NCBI RefSeq assembly: GCF_014195585.1
Contig: NZ_JACICA010000007.1
Location: 1 to 64,000 of the forward strand
Source of the DNA: Alloprevotella rava
Lineage (GTDB): Bacteria; Bacteroidota; Bacteroidia; Bacteroidales; Bacteroidaceae
Length of the DNA: 64,000 nucleotides
Direction of reading: 5' to 3'
The position numbers were made by a program, and so were the translations under genes. This document shows, piece after piece, positions 1 through 9,065 of this stretch; position 1 is the first letter of the stretch, and each line of letters starts with the position of its first letter. Under the pieces are notes generated by a model that did no database searches, was not told the DNA's origin, and worked only from the letters and a program-made list of their open reading frames with translations.

Positions 1-444
1 TCCTTTGAGAATGTTGTCAAAGAGCGTGATTGTGGTAGAATCTATCATATAAAGCTGCTTCTCCCACGCTTTTTGACAGCCCACAGGTCGGCTGTCCGCT
101 AAAAATGGAGTATAACGTTCCAATAGAGAGGCATAAATCTTGGCAAAGAAATCTTGTGGACGCCGCAGGTTGGCTTCTGCAAGCGTACTGCGACGGACAA
201 CGTAGTCAAGACCCAAATGAGAGAGTTTCGTCGTCTCGGCTTTCATTCCAATCTCCAATTCACGCAGAGAATCAAAGTGTTTGAGAACACCAAAGAGCAT
301 AATGATGAGGTGTTTCCAGCCTGTCAAACGCTTCACATAGCGTTCGCTCCCTAGCGTTTCGAGACTAATTTGTTGAATTTTGGCTTTATCCAGCAATTTT
401 ATGACCTGACTATAGACCGGCTGTCCGGTAAAAAAATATGATTT
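1..444 (-). mobile_element. IS4-family (DUF4372-type) transposase, N-terminal part, cut by window edge
   Basis: An open minus-strand frame runs off the left edge of the window. It reads FTGQPVYSQ, then the conserved stretch around YVKRLTGWKHLIIMLFG and LRELEIG, and reaches YMIDSTTITLF at the edge. The DSTTI motif carries the first aspartate of the IS4 DDE triad. About 145 residues are visible. No ATG lies between FTGQ and the upstream in-frame stop at 457-459. The bases just upstream (from about 428) match the sequence downstream of the intact mob gene at about 6385, so the gene either uses an unusual start or has lost its first codons at a junction. Family assignment is by remembered motif. 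Transposition competence cannot be judged from this part. Confidence 0.8.
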
Positions 445-1033
445 CGGTCTAAATGCTTAAATTACAAGGCTCTGCGATAAAACACAGGTCGTATAGGTAA
501 CGATTTAGAAATGAGCGAAGTGCACTGATACACAATATTTTGAATAGCCAAAGAACGCTCACTATTTCACTTACAAAGATAACCCTTTTCGAGGAAAAGT
601 GAGCGTTTTTTCATGTTTTTCTTCTTGTCAGTGAAAGAAAAAAGCGATTATAGTCGTTGTGAGCGGTTACGATGAATGAGCTGTTGCCGTACTCGTATCG
701 CCACCTGCTTTTGGTGCCTCTTTACTACGGTGCCATCATAGAAGCCATCTTGCGGAGCATCAAACAAATATTGCACAAAAGAGGTAGAAGCTATTAAAGA
801 ATCTCTGGATAAAACTTAGCTCCTCTTCATAGACCTTGATTTCTCGTTGTTGTTCTGAGATTGTTTTGTCTTTTCCCTTGATGGTATCCTATAAGAGAAT
901 CACCTTCCTACGGATTTCGTTCTTCTCCTTCTCTTTGAGGGGCATTGTTGTCCTACCTTCTTTCTCTAATTCCGTAATACGCTCAAGTTCAGCGTTTCCA
1001 AAGAACGAGTAGAGTGTTCCTTCTACTCGCAGT
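428..1033 (-). pseudogene. Decayed 3' copy of a MobV-type mob gene plus its downstream region
   Basis: The minus strand aligns by eye with the C-terminal part and 3' flank of the intact relaxase gene at 6385-7080. Recognisable pieces are KLRVEGTLYS(F)FGN, an ILL-stop-DTI stretch where the intact gene reads ILLQDTV, then IKVYEEE, FFNSFYL, LRKM and the terminal QQLIHRNRSQRL with stop at 648-650. Decay consists of a CAG-to-TAG amber near 872, frameshifts around 720-780, and loss of about 50 codons before the last 12 residues. The non-coding flank down to about 428 is also duplicated, including a hairpin and a TAnnTTTG box. The copy ends abruptly against the stop codon of the large STAND gene, marking a recombination junction. 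Confidence 0.85.
574..581 (-). promoter_or_regulatory. Promoter -7 box in mob 3' flank, upstream of IS4 transposase
   Basis: The minus strand reads TATCTTTG, matching the Bacteroidetes -7 consensus TAnnTTTG. It lies inside a hairpin-flanked block (arms 553-563 and 598-607) and points toward the transposase fragment. The equivalent place in the other copy of this block (6470-6477) also carries a matching box, which supports it as functional or once functional. Confidence 0.4.
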
Positions 1034-4000
1034 TTACTTAATGCTTTTATACGTAATTACATTTTCTCTAAATAAATATGCTTCTGACGAACCCAAATCA
1101 ACCATCCGGTTTAAAATCCAAACATAGTCATCTATTAGAGTTTTGTCGTTTTTGATTTTTGAAATATGATTATAGAAAAGTCGCTTTATCATTCTCTCCG
1201 ATGACACAGATGTCAATGACAAAGAGGCGATGTTATTTGATTTGAAAAGGCCTGACAGCCAACTTATTCCTTCGGGCAAAAATTCTTTTCCTCCAATTGT
1301 AGAAAACACGTTTATTACTGATGAAGCATTGTTTTTCCCTTTTTCAAGAAACACTTTTTTATAAAACTCTTTTTTCCCATTTAAAATGCTCCAATCACTT
1401 TCATTCGGATTACCTTGATAATCCCATAGCAAATATCTAATATCCAACAAAAGTTTTTGAATTAGCGGGTGTGTTCCATCACTTGGGATTAAATCAAACA
1501 GAACTTCCCATAGATTCCAAAAGTTGGTCTGTTGCTGTGAGTATTTTGTTTGGTCAATTTTTGAATTTCCATTGTCATATAATTTCAATACAAAATAATC
1601 CAAAGTAGTATTCACAAATTGGAACAAATCGTCTCTTCCAAATCTTTGTCTTTGCGTATTTTTTGACAGTGAATTGACCAATGTTGTTAAAATAGATTTT
1701 GAAAAATCAAAATTTGCGTCCAAAAATAAATTGGCAAGATATTGTTCAATATCTGAAATTGATTCGTGATGAAATTGTCGAGATTCTCTTCCTCTGTTAT
1801 ATGAAAAATCTTCTTCTTTAGTTAAGTCGCCAATAACTATCGGTAATATGTGGTTTATGAAATATGTAAAATCTTTATCTGCTGTGTCATATGGCGTAAT
1901 TACAAAAGCTCTTGCCAATAAATAACCTTCTGATTTTTCTAAACTTATTTCTGCAAGGTCTAATTTTAAGTTTTTGTTAGATGCAATTTCCTGAACAAAA
2001 TCATTTTCCTTTTTTAAACTTTTTTCATCTTGATTTCCATAGAAATTAGGATTTGCTTTTTTGAAATTAGAATACATAATGAGACCAAGCCAAACTCTTT
2101 TTGCTTCATTAGGAAATTGTTTGAAAAATACTTCTCTAAAGTATCGTATGATTTTGTCAAATTCGTGGTCGTGGAACGGTGCGAATAGCATATAAATCAT
2201 TGTAGCTATTATGTCGTTTTTATCTTCTTCGTTATCAACATTTTGCAAAAGTAAATGGAAAGAAGATAAAGCAATTTCTTTTTCCATTATGCAGACACTC
2301 ATATTAAGGCTATAATCTCTGCTAAATGTATCTTGAAGAATAGAAGTTGTTGCATCAGTAATTATTTTTATACACTTTGTTTTTTGCTCTTCATTTATGT
2401 TTGTTGCAAAATCTCTCAGTCCTAATACGGCTAACGTGATTGGTCTGTCATAAAGGATATTTAAGGATTTTGATGAAGAATATTGTTCATAGCAAGATAA
2501 CCAAGATGAAAAATCAATAATTTCTTTCTTTTCGTAAGTTTTTGAAAGTTGTCCTGAAATATTCAAAGACTTTTTATCTGCTTCAAAACTTTCTTTATTG
2601 GATTCAATAAACTTTACAACTTCATCATCGTATTCAGGTTGAATAGGAAAACCACCAAGTTTTTCATCATATTCTCCAACTTTATGGTTTCTGATATCCA
2701 TTTCAATTAAATTCTTTTTCCATATAACATCTTTACCATCATTTCGTGCTTTTAGTTTGTCAATTATTTGGTGAATTTCTTTGTTTAATTTTCTAACATT
2801 AAATTGGTAGTCTAAAATAAAATCTCGAAGCCCTCTTTGATATTTTTTTCTATGTGGAAGTTGATTTGATTCCCAACGCTTTTTTTGTGCAAATGAAATA
2901 CGTCTATCCATTGGGGCAAGCGCTGAGCTTTCTTGAAGTGCTCGACTTAAATCCCACTCATAAAATTCCTTGACAGACAATAATGGCAACATCGCTTCTT
3001 CAACTTCTCCGGGATAAGCAATAGCAACGCTCGTTAAAACCGCTATTGGAGCAACATTATTGCTGTTTTTAAGAACATAATCAAATATAAAATTCAAGTT
3101 CTCTCTACTAACATCTGTCTTTCTTTTAGCCGTTTCTAATAAAAACTTCTCAAGGCTCATTAGCAATGATTCCAATGCGTAGTTTGTAACGCTTAAACCT
3201 CTGTAAGCCGCCCATAATTCCCACGCCGCATATAGTTTTGTTTTTGTTCCGTCATTCTGTTCTATTTCAATTTGAGAAATTTTATGCTTATATTCACAAG
3301 TAGCGTTTACATAAAATTCAACCGAATCATTGATAAAATCAATGATGAACTTCAAACCAACGATTGGGTGAATCCACAATAAATTGTAAAAAGGCGTTTT
3401 GTAAATTCCCGAAGGGAAAAAGGAATGTCTATCTCTTATTCCCCAACATTCCTCATCACGCAAAGAGTGTCTTGATATAAATCTAATTTCATTTGGATAA
3501 TCAGATTCTTTTGGTGGTATATATTTCCAATTTTTCCAAGCTGTTTCAATAATCAATTCAGGCAATTCTTTTATCAAACGCTGGTTTCCTATACCTGAAA
3601 GACAACTTTCAATTACATTTTCGTAAAAAGAATTTAATCTCCAAGATTCCCGATTTTCTTTCTTGGTAAATGCTCTTGCAATAAGTTGTTTAATTTCTTC
3701 CTTTGAAATTGAAGCCAAGTCAAATAAAATTGAAATCAAGTTTGATGATTTACCTTTGACATTTTCATCTTGCCAAAATTCTTTTTCTTCTTCAACTTCT
3801 TTCAAATAGGTTAGGACAATAGATTTTGCCGCCTCTAATTCTGCGTTTTCAATTTTTTTGTATTGAAAAAGTAATCGGTAATACCAATTAGTGAGAAAAT
3901 TGAGTATTGTAAGTTTTATTGATTCTAATTGAGTATTGTTCTTTTGAATAAAAAACAATGCTTCTTTCCAACCCGAACCAATCGGCAAAAGCAAATTGCT

Positions 4001-6097
4001 GTTGTTCGTTTTTTGGTCGCTTTCTTTGCAGCAAGTTTTTATGATATGCAAACATCTATTGAAGAAAACAGAGTTGTCTTCAAGAAGTTCTTTTTCAAAA
4101 GAAGTAAAAAATGAATTACTGTTTTCTGACTTAAATACAGCTACCAACAATTCATCTGCCCAATATTTCTCAATAGTTTGGTCAGCAATTGTTACCTTGA
4201 TCAGTTCATTTATTTTACCATTGTTGTCAATTAAATAGTCTTCCACCCAAAGACGAAATGCTCGTCTAATAGCCGGCTCGTTTCCTAAATTGTTGAAAAA
4301 ATCTTTTGGATTTGGAAAGTCTTCAAACTTTGAAGAAACATATTTTACTAATGCCCAATCTTCTAATATATCGTGAGTGGGAGAATACTTTCTGTTGTTG
4401 TTTTCCTGAAATACAATTTCATCATTTTCTAAACAGGCTATAGCCTCTGCATCAGACTTATCAGGTTTAGTAAAGAGTTTCATTTCCTTTGCTCTCTTTA
4501 CTGCAATTTCTTTAAAGGCTTCTTCACGTTTAAGTGGAAGTCCATTTTTTGTATTGGTTGAATCTACAACTAATGAATTCCATAACTTGTCTTTAAACTC
4601 TGTCTGCGAAACATTAGCATAATCATCGTTTGTTTTACTAATTGCTAAGATTGAGAAGTCCAGATATTTTGGACTTTGCAACAACTTTTTGACTTTGTCG
4701 TTTTTTAGAACACTATTTAACTGCGGAAACTTTTCAGCTACAAGTTTTAATTCTTCTTCATTAAGCGTTGGAATGTCAATTATACATATATTGTCTTTAT
4801 CAATACCAAATTTTAATGTAATTAAATCAATCGCATATTTCCGTGACGAAGCAATTAATTTAATTTCTGGGTGCTCTTTAAGTAACGCTAATAACTGTTT
4901 AAAGGCACATTCGGGGTCTGCTTCCAATAGCTTTTCCAAGCTATCAACGAAAATAATTTTTTCAGGAATAAGGGAGATACATGAGAAAATATTTTGTATT
5001 GTTTCATTTACCCCTTGACTTGAGAAAACATTGGCGAGCGTAGATTCATTGAATTGGTCTGCTCTGAAAACAAACACACTTGCATTAGGATAATCTTTTT
5101 CAAGGATCTCTTTGATTTCAGCTGATTTCCCAACTCCAGGTTTTCCTGTCACAATCGTTAGTTGGGAATTACTTAGACCAACTAAAATTTTTTCTCTTAA
5201 TTCTGATCGTTGTAAATGAAATTCGTTTTCTCCTTTTCCAATATAAGTTTTTATTGGTCGTAAAATCTCATTGCTGTCTGATTTAAGTTTTTCAACGGCT
5301 TTGAAGTATGGAGTTAAATGTGTGTTATCAAAATGCTGAAAGAAATCTTTATCTTTAATACTTTCAAGTGTCACACTTCCACCATTTGGATTAAGCGTAG
5401 CAACATAAGCAAAAATACTGTCCCAAATATCTTTTTCGGTTGTTGCCGAATTTTTGTTTTTACTGAGCTTAATCAGATTGAGAAAATATGTTTTATCAAT
5501 ACTCCCTTCGTTTAGGAAATCATATTCCAAAACATCAACACATTTCAAAAACTCCCAAAGTTCTTTATCTGTCAAATATGTATTTTTATTTGCTTCTTTT
5601 AGCACCTCACGAAAAACATCTAATCGGTCTTTCTTTCCTTTTATCCTGTTTACTTCGGTAATAAAATCTGCTTCTGTTGCGTGATTTTTTGCCCAATTAA
5701 AAAGCGATTTAAGATGATTTCTTTCATCTTTAGTTAAACCATTCTTTATTATAATAAGTTTATCTTTTGATTTGTCAAAAATTGAAGTATTATTATAGTC
5801 TTTCCAAAAAGCATTAATTACCTCTTTGAATATTTCATTATCAACAGTAAATGATATATCGTGTTTTACCTGAATCAATATACGATGTTCACCACTTGCT
5901 GATTTTGCCGTAACCATAAAATCATCAGTTTCATAGCCTCTGTTAGTTACTTGTAGTGCAACCTCCGATAATTCACCAGAATCAAGACATGGAGCATTAC
6001 CATGAATGATAAGAGTTGTAAGAAACGCCGTTTGAACGAGTTGTTCAAAGTTTGTCCCACCTCCTCCTTTTTGAAATACGCTTCCCTTTTGTGACAT
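1034..6097 (-). CDS. Nuclease-STAND NTPase, Avs-like antiviral sensor (1,687 aa)
   Basis: The N-terminus looks like an Mrr/PD-(D/E)XK nuclease: a Gly-rich lead, E18 in NFEQLV, acidic residues D58/D59 after GYET, and a Q76-V-K78 motif at the end of a beta strand. A P-loop NTPase follows, with Walker A GKPGVGKS at about 318-325 and Walker B IIFVDS near 380, then an AAA/STAND-type lid. The remaining ~1,100 residues are helical without a named motif, as expected of a TPR-like sensor arm. This order and size match the Avs (AVAST) family, in which the C-terminus recognises phage terminase or portal and activates the N-terminal nuclease. Membership is inferred from architecture. No other defence gene is adjacent. 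The start is well placed, with AGGA about 12 nt upstream. The coding sequence is markedly AT-richer than the neighbouring mob gene. The stop codon lies exactly at the junction with the mob remnant, so the last residues could be altered. Confidence 0.75.
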   Translation of the reverse strand: MSQKGSVFQKGGGGTNFEQLVQTAFLTTLIIHGNAPCLDSGELSEVALQVTNRGYETDDFMVTAKSASGEHRILIQVKHDISFTVDNEIFKEVINAFWKDYNNTSIFDKSKDKLIIIKNGLTKDERNHLKSLFNWAKNHATEADFITEVNRIKGKKDRLDVFREVLKEANKNTYLTDKELWEFLKCVDVLEYDFLNEGSIDKTYFLNLIKLSKNKNSATTEKDIWDSIFAYVATLNPNGGSVTLESIKDKDFFQHFDNTHLTPYFKAVEKLKSDSNEILRPIKTYIGKGENEFHLQRSELREKILVGLSNSQLTIVTGKPGVGKSAEIKEILEKDYPNASVFVFRADQFNESTLANVFSSQGVNETIQNIFSCISLIPEKIIFVDSLEKLLEADPECAFKQLLALLKEHPEIKLIASSRKYAIDLITLKFGIDKDNICIIDIPTLNEEELKLVAEKFPQLNSVLKNDKVKKLLQSPKYLDFSILAISKTNDDYANVSQTEFKDKLWNSLVVDSTNTKNGLPLKREEAFKEIAVKRAKEMKLFTKPDKSDAEAIACLENDEIVFQENNNRKYSPTHDILEDWALVKYVSSKFEDFPNPKDFFNNLGNEPAIRRAFRLWVEDYLIDNNGKINELIKVTIADQTIEKYWADELLVAVFKSENSNSFFTSFEKELLEDNSVFFNRCLHIIKTCCKESDQKTNNSNLLLPIGSGWKEALFFIQKNNTQLESIKLTILNFLTNWYYRLLFQYKKIENAELEAAKSIVLTYLKEVEEEKEFWQDENVKGKSSNLISILFDLASISKEEIKQLIARAFTKKENRESWRLNSFYENVIESCLSGIGNQRLIKELPELIIETAWKNWKYIPPKESDYPNEIRFISRHSLRDEECWGIRDRHSFFPSGIYKTPFYNLLWIHPIVGLKFIIDFINDSVEFYVNATCEYKHKISQIEIEQNDGTKTKLYAAWELWAAYRGLSVTNYALESLLMSLEKFLLETAKRKTDVSRENLNFIFDYVLKNSNNVAPIAVLTSVAIAYPGEVEEAMLPLLSVKEFYEWDLSRALQESSALAPMDRRISFAQKKRWESNQLPHRKKYQRGLRDFILDYQFNVRKLNKEIHQIIDKLKARNDGKDVIWKKNLIEMDIRNHKVGEYDEKLGGFPIQPEYDDEVVKFIESNKESFEADKKSLNISGQLSKTYEKKEIIDFSSWLSCYEQYSSSKSLNILYDRPITLAVLGLRDFATNINEEQKTKCIKIITDATTSILQDTFSRDYSLNMSVCIMEKEIALSSFHLLLQNVDNEEDKNDIIATMIYMLFAPFHDHEFDKIIRYFREVFFKQFPNEAKRVWLGLIMYSNFKKANPNFYGNQDEKSLKKENDFVQEIASNKNLKLDLAEISLEKSEGYLLARAFVITPYDTADKDFTYFINHILPIVIGDLTKEEDFSYNRGRESRQFHHESISDIEQYLANLFLDANFDFSKSILTTLVNSLSKNTQRQRFGRDDLFQFVNTTLDYFVLKLYDNGNSKIDQTKYSQQQTNFWNLWEVLFDLIPSDGTHPLIQKLLLDIRYLLWDYQGNPNESDWSILNGKKEFYKKVFLEKGKNNASSVINVFSTIGGKEFLPEGISWLSGLFKSNNIASLSLTSVSSERMIKRLFYNHISKIKNDKTLIDDYVWILNRMVDLGSSEAYLFRENVITYKSIK

Positions 6098-6543
6098 ATT
6101 AATTTATTCCTTTAGTATCCTCCCCATTTTAGACAACAGGTTGGTGTTTATTTTACTGTTACAAACCTACTTTTTTTCTTTCTATAACATAGTTATTTGC
6201 TGTTGCTATGTAGTTGCTACTACCCATATTATATGCTACCAATTATTTTTAATACTTTGGCAGGGTAGTTTAAAGTTGTAGAACTTTATATTCCTCCCAA
6301 TACCTTATGAAAAAGTCAAGAAAATAAACTCGTCAGGGCGAGAATTATTGACCACCCAGTAAGGCAAAAATAGTTTGCTCCCCTAAAAATATGATTTCGG
6401 ACTAGATGGCTAGATTACAAGGTTCTGTGATTAGATGCAGGTCGTATAGAACACTCACTATTTCAGTTGCAAAAGTAACACTTTGTGTGGAAAAGTGAGC
6501 GTTCTTTCGTGTTTTTCTTCTTTGGCGATGAAAGAAAAAACGA
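6098..6543. other. Intergenic region between mob and the STAND gene
   Basis: No gene is seen in these 446 bases. The right part (about 6385-6543) is the mob 3' flank also present at 428-647. The left part (6098-6384) is AT-rich and unique in the window, and forms the leader of the STAND gene. The point where similarity to the other copy stops, at about 6385 after the shared AAAAATATGATTTCGG, marks one edge of the inserted cassette. Confidence 0.6.
6449..6504 (-). promoter_or_regulatory. Hairpin-flanked promoter-like block downstream of mob
   Basis: GAACACTCACT (6449-6459) pairs with AGTGAGCGTTC (6494-6504), with one mismatch. Between the arms the minus strand reads TACTTTTG (6470-6477), a TAnnTTTG -7 box directed toward the STAND gene about 370 nt away. 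The block could terminate mob transcription, drive the cargo, or both. Its duplicate at 553-607 has perfectly paired arms. Confidence 0.4.
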
Positions 6544-7800
6544 TTACAGCCGTTGTGAGCGGTTGCGGTGAATGAGTTGTTGCCACTTCTGCTCACACCA
6601 ATCTGAGACGGACAGACCATTGATGGTGAGGACAGGCTGACGCTTCTCATTAAGAGTGATACGCAGCTCGGCATTCTCTTCTGTGAAGTTACGTTTGTAC
6701 ATTCCCGAATACACATCAGCCGTACTACGTACTGCTACCTGCTTTTGGTGCATTCTGACAAAGGTATCGTCATCGATGTCCATCTTGCGGAGCAGTAGAC
6801 GAATATTAAGCAAGAGGTAGAAGCTGTGGAAGAAACGCCGAATGAAACTCCGCTCCTCCTCATACGTCTTGATTTCCTTTTGCTGTTCAACTATGGTCTT
6901 GTCTTTAGCTGCAACGGTATCCTGCAGGAGAATTACCTCCTTACGGATTTCGGCTTTTTCCTTTTCTGAAAGGAACTTCTGATGCTCCATCTCCTTTTCC
7001 AACTCTCCGATACGCTTCTCTGCCTTGTCAAGTTCCGTATTGCCAAAGAGCGAGTAGAGCGTACCCTTTACCCGAAGTTTACCTGCCTGCTTTTCCAATT
7101 CCCTTATCTTTTCGATAAGTTCGGCTTCTTCGGTTTGCTTCTGTTCCGTCTCCTTGAGTATCTCCTTGTAATACTCCATATTAGAGCGGTGTTTGGCTTC
7201 CGAGCCATATATACCTCTCTCCAACCCGAAAGGTTTCATCTGTTCTGCGTATGTAGTTTGGTACTCTTCCAATTTCTTCGGGGTAAGCACATCATCGGCA
7301 CAGAGCCGTATCTTGTCTTTCTTTGTCTTGTACTTCCGCTTGCCATTCTCAGCTTCCGTCTTGGCTTTCCGTCTTTCTCCTTGCACGATGGGTACTATCG
7401 TAGCATGGATATGTGGTGTTTCCTCGTCTGCGTGAAGTGTAGCTGCCACTACATTTTCCTTACCAAAGGTGGAGTAAAGCCACTGCATCGTGCTGTCGCA
7501 CCACTCTCCCAAACGCCCCTCGCTTTCAAGCCGGAGCATATCCTCGTGCGAGCCGGAAAGGATAAACCGCAAAGCCTTAACTTGGTTGTCTGCCACCTTT
7601 CGATAAATGTTTGCCGTGGCAATGCGGTGTTCTATGGCTTCCGTGCGGTTGGTGACATCTGCGGGGAATTGCACCAACTCACGGTTGAGGTGCGTGCGGG
7701 TGGCATCGACGTTGTTCGGCACGAATGTACGCTCAATGTGGGCGGTCATTGCCGAATCGTTGCCCCGAGCCTTGTCTATGTGTAATACTGCGTAGCCCAT
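6544..7800 (-). CDS. MobV-type relaxase / plasmid recombination (Mob/Pre) protein
   Basis: This 418-aa protein nicks oriT to start transfer of the mobilizable element, using a conjugation machine supplied elsewhere. The N-terminus begins GYAVLHIDKARG, followed by the HIERT region. The signature metal-binding motif is HADEETPHIHATIVPI at about 145-160, of the HxDExxPHxH type found in MobV/Pre relaxases. The C-terminal half (about 220-330) is a charged coiled coil. The start ATG has no better alternative upstream. It lies downstream of the primase on the same strand, with a structured 332-bp gap that may hold oriT. A damaged copy of its 3' end lies at 648-1033. Confidence 0.88.
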   Translation of the reverse strand: MGYAVLHIDKARGNDSAMTAHIERTFVPNNVDATRTHLNRELVQFPADVTNRTEAIEHRIATANIYRKVADNQVKALRFILSGSHEDMLRLESEGRLGEWCDSTMQWLYSTFGKENVVAATLHADEETPHIHATIVPIVQGERRKAKTEAENGKRKYKTKKDKIRLCADDVLTPKKLEEYQTTYAEQMKPFGLERGIYGSEAKHRSNMEYYKEILKETEQKQTEEAELIEKIRELEKQAGKLRVKGTLYSLFGNTELDKAEKRIGELEKEMEHQKFLSEKEKAEIRKEVILLQDTVAAKDKTIVEQQKEIKTYEEERSFIRRFFHSFYLLLNIRLLLRKMDIDDDTFVRMHQKQVAVRSTADVYSGMYKRNFTEENAELRITLNEKRQPVLTINGLSVSDWCEQKWQQLIHRNRSQRL

Positions 7801-7980
7801 AAGTTGAATATTGCTTTAAGGGGTATCCAAAGGGGCGGAGACCCTTGGCTCAGGAGGGCTTTTTCAGCGGTAACGGAGTGGAGCGTGAAGAAAATGCCCT
7901 AATAAGCTATGGTATTTCTACTAAATGCCGCTCCGCCCTGTCCGAAGTCCGCCTTTACGGTTTTTGCATTCTCAGAATGC

Positions 7981-8066
7981 GCAGAGAGCTTTGTTTCTAA
8001 GTTTCTTTTGAGGAAACTTGCAGTTGGGAAACTGCCATCGCTTTCGAAACAAAGCCATCTGTCTGC
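7981..8066. other. Nested inverted repeats (three-way-junction fold), candidate oriT
   Basis: The outer stem CTTTGTTTC (7989-7997) pairs with GAAACAAAG (8046-8054) and is extended by GCAGA (7981-7985) with TCTGC (8062-8066). Inside are two perfect hairpins: AAGTTTC/GAAACTT (7999-8005 with 8013-8019) and GCAGTT/AACTGC (8020-8025 with 8030-8035). The structure sits about 180 bases upstream of the relaxase start, where MobV-type oriT sites commonly lie. The folding is seen directly; the oriT role is inference. It could instead be a structured leader RNA of mob. Confidence 0.5.
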
Positions 8067-8132
8067 TTTTGTTCTCTTTTTAGTCCCTAAGGATGCCCGA
8101 TTGATATTTGGTTTTGGTTGCACTCTTTTGCC

Positions 8133-9065
8133 TTATCTGCGAAATCCCCGTTTGACAACCGATTGAGGTTTCTTCTGTCTCTGTTCCATCGCTTTCTGAC
8201 GAGAAACGTGGTACTCGTTACGGTCTTTATATCCGCCATAATGTCGGCTCACATCCTCTACGCTCATTCCTGCCGATTGAAGAACCTGCAAGGCTTGCCG
8301 TCCTGCTTCATCGTTGTCAAGAAACGCACGAACGTAGGCAATATGATGTTCACGGAGATATGCAACGGCTCTATGAATATTGCTTACGGAGTTCAGCACA
8401 AGGCAGGGGACTAATTCTTTTCCTTTCATAGTAAGATAGGAAAGGAAGTCCATAAAGCCCTCGAAGATGCAGTGAGAGGCGTTGTTCGTTTCTCCTGCAA
8501 TCACGGATATATCCTTTGGAGCGATTGTTCCCTTAAACGTCTTGTCGTCCCGGAGTTCATACCCTCCTGCACGGTTGGAAAATCCTATGGCGGTGTAAGT
8601 TCTTCCTCCCACTTCGTAGCATACGAAACGCAGATAGGGTTTGGTAAGCAAAAGGTCAATCTTGCGTTCCTCCTGCAAATAGTGTTGCAGATGTGGGGGC
8701 ACCTCCTCGCTGATGCCGAGAATGTGCCTTACGCTCGGGGACAGTGCAGCGACCTTTTCCTTTGGAGGAGTTGCACTATGAAAGGAAAGGTTGTTCCCTG
8801 CCAAAAGGCTCATTGCTTTGTGAGCATCGCACCCTTGCAACAGCATCACAAGGTCTATGATGCTGCCGCCTTTGCCCAAGCCGAAATCGTACCAGAGGTT
8901 GCGTGCAAAATCCACTTTCAGACTGGCATTATGGTCTTCCCGATAAGGTGCGTTGTAAAGTGCATAACTGCCGTATTTCTTGATGGGCTGTATGCCACAG
9001 GCATGAAGATAGTCCGCTATGGGTATGTTCTTGATGTTTTGTAAATTGTAATATTCGTTGTTCAT
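8133..9065 (-). CDS. CHC2 zinc-finger / Toprim primase-like protein
   Basis: This 310-aa protein resembles the small primases of Bacteroidales mobilizable elements. The N-terminal half has the DnaG zinc-binding-domain layout (IADYLHACGI, then YNAPYREDHNASLKVD, WYDFGLGKGGSIIDLV), although the Cys/His ligands are mostly replaced, as is usual in this subgroup. The C-terminal half is Toprim-like: CIFEGFMDFLSYL holds the catalytic Glu and RAFLDNDEAGRQAL the Asp pair. It probably primes replication of the excised or transferred single strand. It is co-directional with the VapE gene upstream and mob downstream. Confidence 0.85.
   Translation of the reverse strand: MNNEYYNLQNIKNIPIADYLHACGIQPIKKYGSYALYNAPYREDHNASLKVDFARNLWYDFGLGKGGSIIDLVMLLQGCDAHKAMSLLAGNNLSFHSATPPKEKVAALSPSVRHILGISEEVPPHLQHYLQEERKIDLLLTKPYLRFVCYEVGGRTYTAIGFSNRAGGYELRDDKTFKGTIAPKDISVIAGETNNASHCIFEGFMDFLSYLTMKGKELVPCLVLNSVSNIHRAVAYLREHHIAYVRAFLDNDEAGRQALQVLQSAGMSVEDVSRHYGGYKDRNEYHVSRQKAMEQRQKKPQSVVKRGFRR

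Noticed and set aside
1034-6097. The large STAND protein as a CBASS or Thoeris effector
   Set aside because: No nucleotidyltransferase, TIR or ubiquitin-like partner gene is next to it, and the domain order fits a self-contained Avs-like sensor better.
6402-6716. A 104-aa minus-strand ORF overlapping the end of mob
   Set aside because: It is an out-of-frame shadow of the relaxase C-terminus and its 3' flank, with no independent start signal.
7899-8123. A 74-aa minus-strand ORF between mob and the primase gene
   Set aside because: It lies across the nested inverted repeats, and its sequence is dictated by the paired stems. No domain or ribosome-binding site supports it.
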